Positions 22,573 to 31,293 of a stretch of 32,388 bases of DNA are shown one piece after another. The notes beneath the pieces were generated by a model. The model was given only the letters and a program-made list of their open reading frames with translations, made no database searches and had not been told where the DNA came from. The stretch's first letter is position 1, and every line of letters starts with the position of its first letter. The translations under genes were made by a program, and so were the position numbers. Origin of the DNA: Thermoanaerobacter sp. A7A (GTDB lineage: Bacteria > Bacillota > Thermoanaerobacteria > Thermoanaerobacterales > Thermoanaerobacteraceae); assembly GCF_000445185.1 (NCBI RefSeq), contig NZ_AVAF01000092.1:1-32388 (forward strand), in the 5' to 3' direction.

Positions 22573-22593
22573 AAATAACAATACCCGTTATTT
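22573..22593. terminator. weak hairpin between convergent genes
   Basis: The arms AAATAAC and GTTATTT with a 7-base loop lie between the stops of the penicillin-binding protein and the solute-binding protein genes, with A- and T-rich flanks. The stem has few G/C pairs, so function is doubtful. Confidence 0.3.
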
Positions 22594-23901
22594 GTACTGC
22601 ACCAACTGACTCACACTGTTTTTTATTTCCTCTGTTATATCAAAGGCATTTTTGTTATTCTTTATCCCTTCTTTTATTTTTTCTATCACTGTGTTGTTTA
22701 TTTTACTCCATCCACCAAATTGTGGGATAATATTTGTATAATTAGTAGCTAATTCAATTCTTTTCATTTTATCGTCTTCAATAATTTTGTCTTTTTTAAC
22801 TGGTACATAACCTAATTCAATTACCTTTTGTTGGTCTTCTGTAATAAACTTTATAAACTTATATTCCATTTCAAGCTTTTTTTCATCCTTTTCTTTCTTT
22901 ATACCATAGGCATATATTTTAGGTGATAATGTCAGTGGGATGCCGCTTTCCCCTTCAGGATACATCGCTACATCAAACTCAAACAGCTTTCCTTTTGACT
23001 GTAAATTTTTAAGCTGTGCTATTTTATAGCTTTCTTCTATTAATACAGCAGTGTTTTTAGTAGTAATAAAGTCTTGCCATAATTTTTCTCTGTCTCCCTC
23101 AAGTGAAACAGGATTGACCACCTTATATTTATTGAATAAATCCAAAACTTTTTGCACCCCTGAAACTGCTTGAGGGCCAAAAAAAGAATACTTTTCTTTG
23201 TCAAAAGCTCTCGCACCATCTAAAAGTAAAAACCCCCATAAATTATAATTATCAGGTGCAAGAGAAATGCCTAATCCATAAAAGTATTTTTTATCCTTTT
23301 TACCTTCAGTATAAGTCAATTTTATCATACTATCCACAAATTCTTCGTAATTCCACTCGCCGTTTTCAGGAAGTTTAATTTCTTTTTCATCAAACATATC
23401 CACATTTAAAAAAAGCACATTAGTATACATTCCTAAAGGCATTCCATAAATATTGCCTTTATAACTTATAGCATCAATAACGCCTTCCTTGTATTGCTTC
23501 TTAAACTCTTCATCTACATATTTATTGATAGGACTTAAATAATCCTTTGAAATAAAATAAAAATCTGCCCCAACAGGTAAAATATCTGGCAAAGAGCCAT
23601 CTTTAGAAGAGTTAATCAGTTTTTCATATCCGTCTTTGTATGAAAGAGGCTCAAAATCTATTACCACACCCGGGTATTTGTACTGAAATAATTCTATTTT
23701 CTTTTTTATAAATTCAAATCCTCCCGGGTCTCCTATTGAAGGATGAGGAAAATCCCAAAAAGTTATTATCCCCCTAAACTCCTCTTCTGTCTGATTTTTT
23801 TCTTGTATTTGTTCTTTTTCATAAAGATTCATATAGTAAGGCCAATACATAAGAAAAAATATCACTAACAAATATAACAAAATAGTAAAAGGCTTTCTCA
23901 C
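22588..23901 (-). CDS. orphan membrane-anchored extracellular solute-binding protein (family 1)
   Basis: The 437-residue protein begins with a transmembrane anchor (TILLYLLVIFFLMYWPYYM, about residues 5-24). It has no lipobox cysteine, unlike ordinary Firmicute binding proteins. The rest is a family-1 solute-binding fold: GIITFWDFPHPSIGDPGGFEFIKKKI, DGSLPDILPVGADFYF, YKGNIYGMPLGMYTNVLFLN, and a YKFIKFITEDQQKVI C-terminal region. GTG at 23901 follows AGAGGTGG by 5 bases; the GTG at 23910 lies within that ribosome site. There are no permease or ATPase genes nearby. It may serve a remote transporter or act as a sugar sensor for a membrane kinase. Confidence 0.82.
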   Translation of the reverse strand: MRKPFTILLYLLVIFFLMYWPYYMNLYEKEQIQEKNQTEEEFRGIITFWDFPHPSIGDPGGFEFIKKKIELFQYKYPGVVIDFEPLSYKDGYEKLINSSKDGSLPDILPVGADFYFISKDYLSPINKYVDEEFKKQYKEGVIDAISYKGNIYGMPLGMYTNVLFLNVDMFDEKEIKLPENGEWNYEEFVDSMIKLTYTEGKKDKKYFYGLGISLAPDNYNLWGFLLLDGARAFDKEKYSFFGPQAVSGVQKVLDLFNKYKVVNPVSLEGDREKLWQDFITTKNTAVLIEESYKIAQLKNLQSKGKLFEFDVAMYPEGESGIPLTLSPKIYAYGIKKEKDEKKLEMEYKFIKFITEDQQKVIELGYVPVKKDKIIEDDKMKRIELATNYTNIIPQFGGWSKINNTVIEKIKEGIKNNKNAFDITEEIKNSVSQLVQYK

Positions 23902-23951
23902 ATTAACCACCTCTTACTATCTATATTCTCAAAATTACTCTTAAATAACTT

Positions 23952-23991
23952 AAAAAGCAGGATAGCTTTCCTAATTCTACCCTGCTTTTTT
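23952..23991 (-). terminator. intrinsic terminator after the transaldolase gene
   Basis: The minus strand has stem GCAGGGTAG / CTATCCTGC with one G-T pair and an 11-base loop, followed by TTTTTAAG and preceded by A's. It closes the transaldolase transcript. Confidence 0.75.
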
Positions 23992-23997
23992 ATCAAT

Positions 23998-24648
23998 TTA
24001 TATTTTAAGCCCTGCTTTTCTCCAATCCTCTTTGAATCTTTCTATTCCCGCATCTGTCAACGGATGTTTTACCATCTGCATGAGCACTTTATATGGTACT
24101 GTCGCTATATGTGCCCCTAGTTTTGCCGCCTGTAAAACATGTATAGGATGTCTTACACTTGCAGTTATTATCTCTGTATCTATGTCGTAATTATTGAATA
24201 TCGTAACAATATCCTCAATAATCTGCAAGCCATCTGTATTTATATCATCAAGCCTTCCTACAAAAGGACTTACATATGTCGCACCTGCACGAGCTGCTAA
24301 TAAAGCTTGATTTGCTGTAAATATTAGCGTCACATTTGTTTTAATTCCTTCTTTTGAAAGAACATTTACTGCTTTCAACCCTTCAGCCGTCATAGGAATT
24401 TTTATTACTATATTTTTATGTATCTTTGCCAATTCTCTTGCTTCCTTAATCATACCCTCATGGTCATCGCTTATAACTTCTGCACTTATAGGACCATCTA
24501 CAATTTGAGTAATTTCTTTTACTACCTCAATAAAATCTCTTCCTTCTTTGGCAATAAGAGATGGGTTTGTAGTAACACCTGATATTACACCTAATGCATT
24601 AGCTTCTCTTATTTCGTCAACATTTGCAGTGTCAAGAAAAAATTTCAT
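23998..24648 (-). CDS. tal: transaldolase / fructose-6-phosphate aldolase (TalC/Fsa type)
   Basis: The 216-residue small transaldolase has [14 protein letters not shown] at the start, [13 protein letters not shown] (residues 24-36), the Schiff-base lysine K83 in VIKIPMT, and FVGRLDD. This short form is found in Bacillus (YwjH) and in E. coli FsaA. ATG at 24648 has GGAGGG 8 bases upstream. It lies 116 bases after araM on the same strand. A -10 TATAAT suggests it may also have its own promoter. Together with a transketolase it would handle pentose phosphates made by the arabinose pathway. Transaldolase versus aldolase activity cannot be told apart here. Confidence 0.9.
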   Translation of the reverse strand: MKFFLDTANVDEIREANALGVISGVTTNPSLIAKEGRDFIEVVKEITQIVDGPISAEVISDDHEGMIKEARELAKIHKNIVIKIPMTAEGLKAVNVLSKEGIKTNVTLIFTANQALLAARAGATYVSPFVGRLDDINTDGLQIIEDIVTIFNNYDIDTEIITASVRHPIHVLQAAKLGAHIATVPYKVLMQMVKHPLTDAGIERFKEDWRKAGLKI

Positions 24649-24764
24649 CACTTCATCCCTCCGTTATCAAATTTATTTACCTTTATTATATATCTAATTT
24701 TCAAAAATTAAAAGCCATGCTTTATACTGTGGAAAATAAAGGTTATTTCATTTTTAAACTGTGC

Positions 24765-26057
24765 CTAGAAATTTTTAACTTTTTTAAATAATTTTTCAAT
24801 AGGAAAATTTATATCTTCTGCAAGTCTTAAGATCGTATAATTTTTTCTTATCTCTTTAGCATTATTTAACATATCGTAAAGTAAAACTTCATTTACCCCT
24901 ATTTCATTTAATTCAGATGGAGCACCTATTGTTTGTAATAAATTCTGAATGGTTGCTACATCAGGAACATTTATTTTTACCCAATTTCTCATATGATCCC
25001 AGTTTTTAAATATCTTCTCTTGTCTTTGTTTTCTTTTTATCTCATCTAAATAAAAATAATTTAAATTACTCAAAACTTCGTTAGCTATAGCACCATATGC
25101 ATTTTTTATCCTCGCTTCAAATTCATCACGATTTAGTGAAAGTTTTTTTGACATAAATTTTTTTATATCGTCCAGTGTAAATGAAAATATGTAATGATAA
25201 ATTTCTGAAATAATAATGCTGGTTATGCCGACTTTTGTCCCATGAAGATGGTGTTCATTTTCAGATAATATTTCTCTCATCTCTAAATAATGTGATAAAT
25301 GATGTTCTGCGCCAGATGCAGGACGTGAATTACCAAATTTAAGCATTGCAATTCCTGAAATAACAAGCGCCTCCATTAATTCTTTTATTGAATTTTTATC
25401 TCTCTTCAAAAGTCCTGTCGAAGCATTAACACATTTATTTATCGATTCTTTTACTAAAGCTACTATATCCTCTGAATAAGTTTCGCCTGTTATAATACTG
25501 CTTATATACCAATCTGCAAGAGAAGTATATTTCCCAATCACATCGCCAAAACCAGCTGTTATCATCTCATATGGAGCTTGAGAAATTATATCAATATCTC
25601 CTATTATAATCTCAGGATATATTGCTGAGTATGTCCGCTTAAAACCTTTGACAATTAAAGGCGAAACAGAAGAAGCATAGCCATCCATGGAAGGCGCTGT
25701 TGCAACAATTCCATAAGGTTTACCCACTTTAAAACTTACAAACCTCACTAAGTCGTTTATAGTTCCTGAACCAACAGCTAATAAAAATTCGGTATCTTTG
25801 TCTAAGTTTATAAGAACTTCTCCTAAGCTATATTCATCAGGTATGAGTAAACTGTCACGTTCTAACACACACTTGGTAACAGAAAAATTGTTACTTTCTA
25901 ATCGTTCTATTACATCTTTTGCTACTACTTTATAGGTATTATTATCACAAACGATCATTATTTTAGAATTTACACCTATTTTATTGATTATGTGCGTTAA
26001 ATCACTAATTGCTCCTTCTTTTATTGCAATTTCTTTTATAGGCATTAAATTTTTCAT
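24765..26057 (-). CDS. araM: AraM/EgsA-like sn-glycerol-1-phosphate dehydrogenase family protein
   Basis: The 430-residue protein belongs to the iron-type alcohol dehydrogenase fold. It has a NAD(P) site VGSGTINDLVRFVS near residue 95, PSMDGYASSVSPLI near residue 122, and metal-ligand histidines in GAEHHLSHYLEM and HHLHGTKVGI near residues 250-275. B. subtilis AraM reduces dihydroxyacetone phosphate to glycerol 1-phosphate with Ni(II), and its gene also sits in the arabinose operon. The start ATG overlaps the araR stop by ATGA, so the two are coupled. What it contributes to arabinose use is not understood. Confidence 0.87.
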   Translation of the reverse strand: MKNLMPIKEIAIKEGAISDLTHIINKIGVNSKIMIVCDNNTYKVVAKDVIERLESNNFSVTKCVLERDSLLIPDEYSLGEVLINLDKDTEFLLAVGSGTINDLVRFVSFKVGKPYGIVATAPSMDGYASSVSPLIVKGFKRTYSAIYPEIIIGDIDIISQAPYEMITAGFGDVIGKYTSLADWYISSIITGETYSEDIVALVKESINKCVNASTGLLKRDKNSIKELMEALVISGIAMLKFGNSRPASGAEHHLSHYLEMREILSENEHHLHGTKVGITSIIISEIYHYIFSFTLDDIKKFMSKKLSLNRDEFEARIKNAYGAIANEVLSNLNYFYLDEIKRKQRQEKIFKNWDHMRNWVKINVPDVATIQNLLQTIGAPSELNEIGVNEVLLYDMLNNAKEIRKNYTILRLAEDINFPIEKLFKKVKNF

Positions 26058-27169
26058 ACTTTCACTTCTTTCGCTTCAATGCTTTTAGCTGATGTTCTTA
26101 TTTTCAATTCAGGTTTCACACATATAGTTATAGGATTTTCAAATGCTTTATTTCCCATTTCCATCAGTTTAAACAGCACTTTTGCAGCTTGTCTTCCCAT
26201 CTCTTCTTTAGGATGAACTATTGTAGTTAATTTAATATCCGATAATACTGCATAATCAGAATCGTCAAATCCCACAATTGATACATCATTTGGTACAGTT
26301 AAACCCAAATTTCTCAAAGCCTCTATCACCCACATTGCAATTTGGTCATTGTAACAAACTATAGCTGATGGCTTGTCACCTGTGCCTTCAAATATTTTTT
26401 TGACCATTTCTTGCGGTTTACTTCTCATTTCTTCAGTTGTGTACCATACAATATTATCTTCTCTGATTTTTATACCATATTGTCTTAGTGCTCTAATATA
26501 CCCTTTATATCTATTTAATCCTTGATTATCATCGCTTTTAAATATCCCTAAAATATTACGATGACCTAGTTGTATAAGATGCTCCGTAACAACAAAGCCG
26601 CCTCCTTCATCATCTTGGATGATATATGATGGTTTTAATTCTTCATAATAACTATTTATAAAAATATACGGAATTCCTCGCCTTTTTAACTGTTCAAAAT
26701 ATTCAATGTTAATATGCGGAAGCGCGCTTTTTGTTGGTTCAATAATAATTCCTCTAATATTTTTTGTCATAATATTTTCTAAAATATCAATTTCTCTTTC
26801 TATTTTATTGTTTGTATTATAAAGTAGTATTGTATATCCTTCTTTTGTTAAAACTTGGTCTATGCCTTTTATTATCCTTGGAAAAATATAATCATTTATA
26901 TATGTAGTTATTACCGCAATATTTTTGTCATCTATTTTCTTTATCGCAGACCTATCAGCACAAAATGTACCTACTCCTTGTTTCCTGTAAATCCATCCTT
27001 CGTTTTCAAGTTCGTCGAGTGCTTTTCTAACAGTGTGCCTGCTCATGTTAAACTTAGTTGCGAGTTCATTCTCAGTAAAAATAGGATCATGGGCATTTAA
27101 GTTGTTCTTAATAATATATTCAATTATAAATTCTTTAAGTTGTTGATACTTAGGTAAATTCTCTATCAC
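26054..27169 (-). CDS. araR: AraR, GntR-HTH / LacI-domain arabinose repressor
   Basis: The 371-residue chimeric regulator has an N-terminal GntR winged helix (QLKEFIIEYI, FTENELATKFNMSRHTVRKALDELENEGWIYRKQGVGTF). A LacI/GalR-type sugar-binding domain follows (NIAVITTYINDYIFPRIIKG, LGHRNILGIF, SIVGFDDSDYAVLSDIKLTTIVHP). This is the AraR architecture of B. subtilis. I placed the start at GTG 27169, with AAGGA 9-10 bases upstream. The ATG at 27223 lacks a ribosome site and lies about 6 bases past the -10, at the predicted transcription start. AraR-type operators lie at the araA promoter. It is followed by and coupled to araM. Confidence 0.88.
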   Translation of the reverse strand: MIENLPKYQQLKEFIIEYIIKNNLNAHDPIFTENELATKFNMSRHTVRKALDELENEGWIYRKQGVGTFCADRSAIKKIDDKNIAVITTYINDYIFPRIIKGIDQVLTKEGYTILLYNTNNKIEREIDILENIMTKNIRGIIIEPTKSALPHINIEYFEQLKRRGIPYIFINSYYEELKPSYIIQDDEGGGFVVTEHLIQLGHRNILGIFKSDDNQGLNRYKGYIRALRQYGIKIREDNIVWYTTEEMRSKPQEMVKKIFEGTGDKPSAIVCYNDQIAMWVIEALRNLGLTVPNDVSIVGFDDSDYAVLSDIKLTTIVHPKEEMGRQAAKVLFKLMEMGNKAFENPITICVKPELKIRTSAKSIEAKEVKV

Positions 27170-27228
27170 GATTAAACATCCTTCCCGATTATCAAGAATA
27201 GTTTTTAAATAATTAATTTCCATATATC

Positions 27229-27257
27229 ATTATAACATTTTTACTTTTCATCTTAAA
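27229..27257 (-). promoter_or_regulatory. possible araR promoter
   Basis: The minus strand has TATAAT (27229-27234) with a weak -35 TTTAAG (27252-27257) 17 bases upstream. Transcription would start near 27222, which excludes the ATG at 27223 as translation start. Confidence 0.5.
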
Positions 27258-27265
27258 TATAAGAA

Positions 27266-27310
27266 AGATACCTGATACCATTATAGTTTACTCATAAGTA
27301 TCAGGTATCT
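27266..27310. repeat. 13-bp perfect inverted repeat between araD and araR
   Basis: The arms AGATACCTGATAC (27266-27278) and GTATCAGGTATCT (27298-27310) have a 19-base centre. On the minus strand it could end the araABD message, but only TTCTTATATTT follows, so termination would be weak. It may also be a regulator site upstream of araR. Confidence 0.55.
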
Positions 27311-27328
27311 AATAAAAAGTATAACAAT

Positions 27329-27973
27329 TTAATTTTGTCCATATTTTGTCATATATCTTTCATGAGCTCTTCTTACCTCTTCTTCAGGAATCTCTTCTGG
27401 CTCTCCAAGTAGCAACGCTAAATGAACTGTCTTTGCTACATCTTCAAGCATCACTGCTGCCTTTACTGCTTCCTCTGGAGTCTTCCCTATCGTAAAAACT
27501 CCATGATTTTTCATAAGTATTGCTGGACTTTGACCTATATATTTTATTACCGCCTCCCCTATTTCTTCTCCACCAATTTTTGCATATGGTCCAACTGGTA
27601 TTGGCCCTCCAAATTCATCTGCAATTGCTGTCAGGTACACCGGTATAGATTTCCCCAAAGCGGCAAAACTTGTAGCATAAGGAGAATGTGTATGAACTAT
27701 TCCATTAACATCACTACGATGTCTGTATATATATAAATGTGTTGCGGTATCTACAGAAGGTTTCCATTTTCCTTCTATTATATTACCATTAAGGTCAACA
27801 ACAACCATATCCTCTGGTTGCATTTCTTCATAAGGAATCCCGCTTGGTTTTATAACTACATATCCTGTTTCAACATCTCTTCCACTGACATTCCCACTTG
27901 TCATTGTAACAAGATTATTTTTCGGCAACATCATATTCATTTTGTATACTCGTTCTTTAAGCTTCTCTAACAT
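27329..27973 (-). CDS. araD: L-ribulose-5-phosphate 4-epimerase
   Basis: The 214-residue class II aldolase-family epimerase has TSGNVSGRD (residues 25-33), [11 protein letters not shown]75, zinc ligands H94 and H96 in [12 protein letters not shown], and H157 in LMKNHGVF. It converts L-ribulose 5-phosphate to D-xylulose 5-phosphate, the last specific step of arabinose use. It starts within the end of araB (17-base overlap), with GAGGGGG 6 bases before the ATG. The related L-fuculose-phosphate aldolases are an alternative, but the operon settles the call. Confidence 0.93.
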   Translation of the reverse strand: MLEKLKERVYKMNMMLPKNNLVTMTSGNVSGRDVETGYVVIKPSGIPYEEMQPEDMVVVDLNGNIIEGKWKPSVDTATHLYIYRHRSDVNGIVHTHSPYATSFAALGKSIPVYLTAIADEFGGPIPVGPYAKIGGEEIGEAVIKYIGQSPAILMKNHGVFTIGKTPEEAVKAAVMLEDVAKTVHLALLLGEPEEIPEEEVRRAHERYMTKYGQN

Positions 27974-29636
27974 TGGAAACCCCCTCTTTTAAGACTTTTA
28001 GCCTTTTCATTACATTATTTATACCTCTGCCAAAATAGTCATGAAGAAGTTTGTATTCTTCAAATAATTTATCATATATTTCAACATTTTCAGGTATTGG
28101 TTTGTATGTTTCTTCCTTTAGCTTGGGTATTACTCGTGCAGCTTCAAATATGCTATCAAACCCTCCTTTTTCTTTACCTGCTGCAACTGCTCCAAACATT
28201 GCTGCACCAAGTGCTGGTGTTTGTGAAGATTTTGATACTTTAATTTCGAGATTTGTAACATCAGCATAGATTTGCATAAGCATAGGATTTTTTTCAGGGA
28301 GTCCTCCACAAGCGTACAGTTCATTAATACTTACTCCATTTTGATTAAAAGTATCAATTATCATCCTCGTACCAAAAGCTGTTGCTTCGATTAATGCTCT
28401 GTATATCTCCTCAGGTTTCGTAGTTAAAGTCATTCCTAATATTACACCAGTAAGGTCCGCATCTACTAGTACTGACCTGTTTCCGTTCCACCAGTCAATC
28501 GCTAAAAGACCACTTTCTCCGGGTTTTAGCTTTGCGGCTTTTTCTGTTAACAACTCGTGAATACTTATCCCTCTTTTTTCTGTTTCAATTTTGTATTCGT
28601 ACGGCACACAATTGTCAACAAACCAGGCAAAGATGTCGCCAACCGCAGATTGTCCTGCTTCATATCCATAAAAGCCTGGTATAATTCCATCTTCTACAAC
28701 GCCACACATGCCTGGGACCTCTACTTCTTTATCATCTAACACCAAATGGCAAATCGAAGTTCCCATTACCATTACCATTTTCCCTGGCGATGTAACTCCT
28801 ACTGCTGGTACTGAAACGTGTGCATCAACATTACCTACAGCAACTGCTACTCCCGGATTTAATCCCATTATTTTTGCCATTTCAGACGTCAATTCCCCTG
28901 CTTTTGTACCTAATGGATATATATCTTTAGATAATTTTTCTTCTACCAAATTTTCAAGCCTCTCATCTAATGCTCGAAAGAAATCTTTGGAAGGATACCC
29001 CTTTCTTTTGTGCCAAATCGCTTTATAGCCTGCAGTACAACTATTACGCCTTTCATTACCTGTTAGCTTCATAACAACCCAATCAGTAGCTTCAATAAAT
29101 TTATCAGCTTCTTCATAGATATCTGGCGCTTCATTTAATATTTGCCATATTTTGGGTATGAGCCATTCTGAAGATATCTTTCCACCATACCTTGCTAAAA
29201 AATCCTCACCCCTTTGTGATGCTATTTCATTCAATTTGTTTGCTTCAGGTTGTGCAGCATGATGTTTCCATAACTTAACATATGAATGAGGGTTTGATTT
29301 GTACTGGGGGATGTCACAAAGAGGAGTTCCATCTTTTTTTATAGGCAACATAGTACAAGCTGTAAAATCTATGCCTAAGCCTATTACATCAGCTTTGTCT
29401 ATACCAGCCTGATTTATTACTTCAGGTACTATTTTCTTTAAAACTTCAATATAGTCATCTGGATGTTGTAATGCCCAATCTTGCGGTAGTTTTGTTCCAT
29501 CAGGAAGTTCTTCATCCATCACACCATGGGGATAATTCATTACAGAAGTAGCTACTTCTTCCCCCGTCTCAAGATTAAGGAGCAGAGCCCTTGCAGACTC
29601 TGTCCCATAATCTATTCCAATTGAATACTTGGCCAT
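27957..29636 (-). CDS. araB: ribulokinase
   Basis: The 559-residue FGGY-family kinase opens with [14 protein letters not shown], the phosphate-binding loop. Then come [17 protein letters not shown] near residue 110, [14 protein letters not shown] near residue 268, and the C-terminal ATP-site region [17 protein letters not shown] and [12 protein letters not shown]. Length and sequence match the AraB type for L-ribulose. The ATG has AGGGAGG about 8 bases upstream, and the araA stop is 14 bases before it. It phosphorylates L-ribulose made by AraA. Confidence 0.94.
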   Translation of the reverse strand: MAKYSIGIDYGTESARALLLNLETGEEVATSVMNYPHGVMDEELPDGTKLPQDWALQHPDDYIEVLKKIVPEVINQAGIDKADVIGLGIDFTACTMLPIKKDGTPLCDIPQYKSNPHSYVKLWKHHAAQPEANKLNEIASQRGEDFLARYGGKISSEWLIPKIWQILNEAPDIYEEADKFIEATDWVVMKLTGNERRNSCTAGYKAIWHKRKGYPSKDFFRALDERLENLVEEKLSKDIYPLGTKAGELTSEMAKIMGLNPGVAVAVGNVDAHVSVPAVGVTSPGKMVMVMGTSICHLVLDDKEVEVPGMCGVVEDGIIPGFYGYEAGQSAVGDIFAWFVDNCVPYEYKIETEKRGISIHELLTEKAAKLKPGESGLLAIDWWNGNRSVLVDADLTGVILGMTLTTKPEEIYRALIEATAFGTRMIIDTFNQNGVSINELYACGGLPEKNPMLMQIYADVTNLEIKVSKSSQTPALGAAMFGAVAAGKEKGGFDSIFEAARVIPKLKEETYKPIPENVEIYDKLFEEYKLLHDYFGRGINNVMKRLKVLKEGVSNVREA

Positions 29637-29650
29637 TTTTTCTTCCTCCC

Positions 29651-31048
29651 TTAGACTTCTACATATTCGATGCCCAACATATCACAAAGCATTTTCCATC
29701 TCTGTGTATTATCGCCAAGATTTAAACATTGATGATGTGTTCCACCATTTATAAGCCATCCGTCAAGGCATGCTTTTACACCAGTTGAAGGTCTAAAATG
29801 GAAATATGGCATTTCAATATGCTTTGCTTCTTCTGTATCAAGAATCTCTCCTTTCGATACAACTAATCTATATCTTTCTCCTTCCAAGGATACTAAAGAA
29901 ACAAGAGTTGCTGGCCCAGGTTGTGCCATAAAAACAACCGTTGGTGGATTATTAAGTTTACCAATGCCTAGTTCCCTATCAATAAGTTTAATCGGTCTAT
30001 CCTTTCTTGCTATTTTCCAGTTACCTTCGCCCATATGGCTCATTAAAATTGAATTTCTCTTAAAATCCATAGCATACATTTCTGTAAAATGTGCATCACC
30101 TATCAATACATGACCTGCCGCAACCAAACTTGCAGTTATAGCATCTCCCTCTGCTGCATATCCATATCCTTCAGCCATTAAATTTGACGCAGCCATCATT
30201 GGAATTTGCTTGAATCTTCCATCTCCTCTAAACACATCGAAATGCGCACTAAAACCATGATATCCTTTGTTTTCAAGGAATTTCTTGAATCCAATTTGTA
30301 ATCTTGCAGCATATCTGTGACTTTCTTCGCTAAGATTTGGATCGATATAAAAATTCTTTCTGTTTTCTTCAATAACCGCATTAATCTCTTCTTCTGTCGC
30401 AGCTTCCATATATCTATAAACTTCGCCAATGTATTCTTGATTAATTTGCGGACCTATTTTTCTTGTAAAGGCTGCATCATCTCCCAAAATATCGTACATA
30501 CCATGCATTCTTCCAAACTGTGCTATTTTCATGTTTCGCAATGCTTTAATTGTCTGCACAGCTTTAGCCCAGTCTCCAACAAATTTCTTAAATTCTTCTG
30601 AATGCCATTCTTCCGTAATCACTGGGCAATTAATTCCCATCCTCACGATAGCATTTGCCGTATCCTGTGCACCGTGAACACCTTGATTGTATGTTAAGTC
30701 TCCCATATCCCAATCCTCTGTTACTGTTGAAACGGGCTGAATGTTTGCAAGCATAATCGGGAGCCTGTTATTTCTAAGCGCATTAACAATATTTGTGGCT
30801 GGTCCGTACGTAAGCATTACTATCATAATACCATCAAGCTCTTTTTCATTAAACTCTTTGACAATGCTTTCAATATCTTGTCTGTTTTTTGCTGCTCTAG
30901 GAAAATCAAAATCTGCAATATCTTTTAGTTGTTGTATAACTTCTCTTGCATACTTTTCTTGTCTTTCAGTAATACCTGGTAACATATCATCGTACAGTTC
31001 TTGCATAATACCTAAAAATCCTATTTGCGGCTTTTGCTTGGTTAGCAT
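29651..31048 (-). CDS. araA: L-arabinose isomerase (short thermophilic type)
   Basis: The 465-residue isomerase shares the AraA active-site pattern. E300 (AAEGD) and E323 (FTEMY) are the catalytic glutamates, and H338 (MSHMGEGNW) and a histidine of GGTHHQ (438-439) are metal ligands. It is shorter than the 500-residue E. coli enzyme and matches the length of the Thermoanaerobacter mathranii enzyme. It converts L-arabinose to L-ribulose using Mn2+ or Co2+, and such enzymes also accept D-galactose. GGGAGG lies 7 bases before the ATG. It is the first gene of araABD, and its promoter is flanked by two AraR-type operators. Confidence 0.93.
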   Translation of the reverse strand: MLTKQKPQIGFLGIMQELYDDMLPGITERQEKYAREVIQQLKDIADFDFPRAAKNRQDIESIVKEFNEKELDGIMIVMLTYGPATNIVNALRNNRLPIMLANIQPVSTVTEDWDMGDLTYNQGVHGAQDTANAIVRMGINCPVITEEWHSEEFKKFVGDWAKAVQTIKALRNMKIAQFGRMHGMYDILGDDAAFTRKIGPQINQEYIGEVYRYMEAATEEEINAVIEENRKNFYIDPNLSEESHRYAARLQIGFKKFLENKGYHGFSAHFDVFRGDGRFKQIPMMAASNLMAEGYGYAAEGDAITASLVAAGHVLIGDAHFTEMYAMDFKRNSILMSHMGEGNWKIARKDRPIKLIDRELGIGKLNNPPTVVFMAQPGPATLVSLVSLEGERYRLVVSKGEILDTEEAKHIEMPYFHFRPSTGVKACLDGWLINGGTHHQCLNLGDNTQRWKMLCDMLGIEYVEV

Positions 31049-31079
31049 AACAATTCCTCCCTTTCATTTATTGTTTTAT

Positions 31080-31089
31080 TGTTCGTATA
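31080..31089. promoter_or_regulatory. AraR-type operator, downstream half of a pair (TGTTCGTATA)
   Basis: It matches the AraR core TGTACGTACA at 8 of 10 positions and lies just after the predicted araA transcription start. Its centre is 32 bases, about three helical turns, from the stronger site at 31112-31121. Confidence 0.5.
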
Positions 31090-31097
31090 TCTTGATT

Positions 31098-31103
31098 ATT
31101 ATA
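31098..31103 (-). promoter_or_regulatory. -10 element of the araABD operon
   Basis: TATAAT on the minus strand lies 50 bases before the araA start codon, between the two AraR-type sites. The -35 region (near ATAAAT) is poor, which is common where a repressor or activator sets the rate. Confidence 0.6.
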
Positions 31104-31110
31104 ACAGTAG

Positions 31111-31122
31111 ATGTACGTACAT
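31111..31122. promoter_or_regulatory. AraR operator, perfect palindrome ATGTACGTACAT
   Basis: The 12-base palindrome contains TGTACGTACA, the core of B. subtilis AraR sites (ATTTGTACGTACAAAT type). It occupies the spacer between -10 and -35 of the araA promoter. An AraR homologue is encoded at 26054-27169. Confidence 0.75.
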
Positions 31123-31229
31123 TTATAATTAATATATTCTACATTTTATTCAAAATTCCTTCTTTAATTTTTAGATTCAGCGTCAAAAATACTTTAACTC
31201 ATTTTTCCACAATTACAATATTTATGAAA

Positions 31230-31272
31230 TTTCAACCAAGAAAGAAATTTCTTATTTCTTTCTTGGTTGAAA
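31230..31272 (-). terminator. perfect 19-bp hairpin after the sugar-binding lipoprotein gene
   Basis: The arms TTTCAACCAAGAAAGAAAT (31230-31248) and its exact complement (31254-31272) have a 5-base loop, 22 bases after the stop codon. On the minus strand TTTCATAAATATTG follows, a poor T-run, so it may stabilise the message as well as terminate it. Confidence 0.7.
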
Positions 31273-31293
31273 CTAGCAAATATTAATTCTTCA

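Noticed and set aside
30741-31286. 181-codon plus-strand frame over the start of araA
   Set aside because: It is antisense to a well-supported gene, crosses its promoter and operators, and has no family features.
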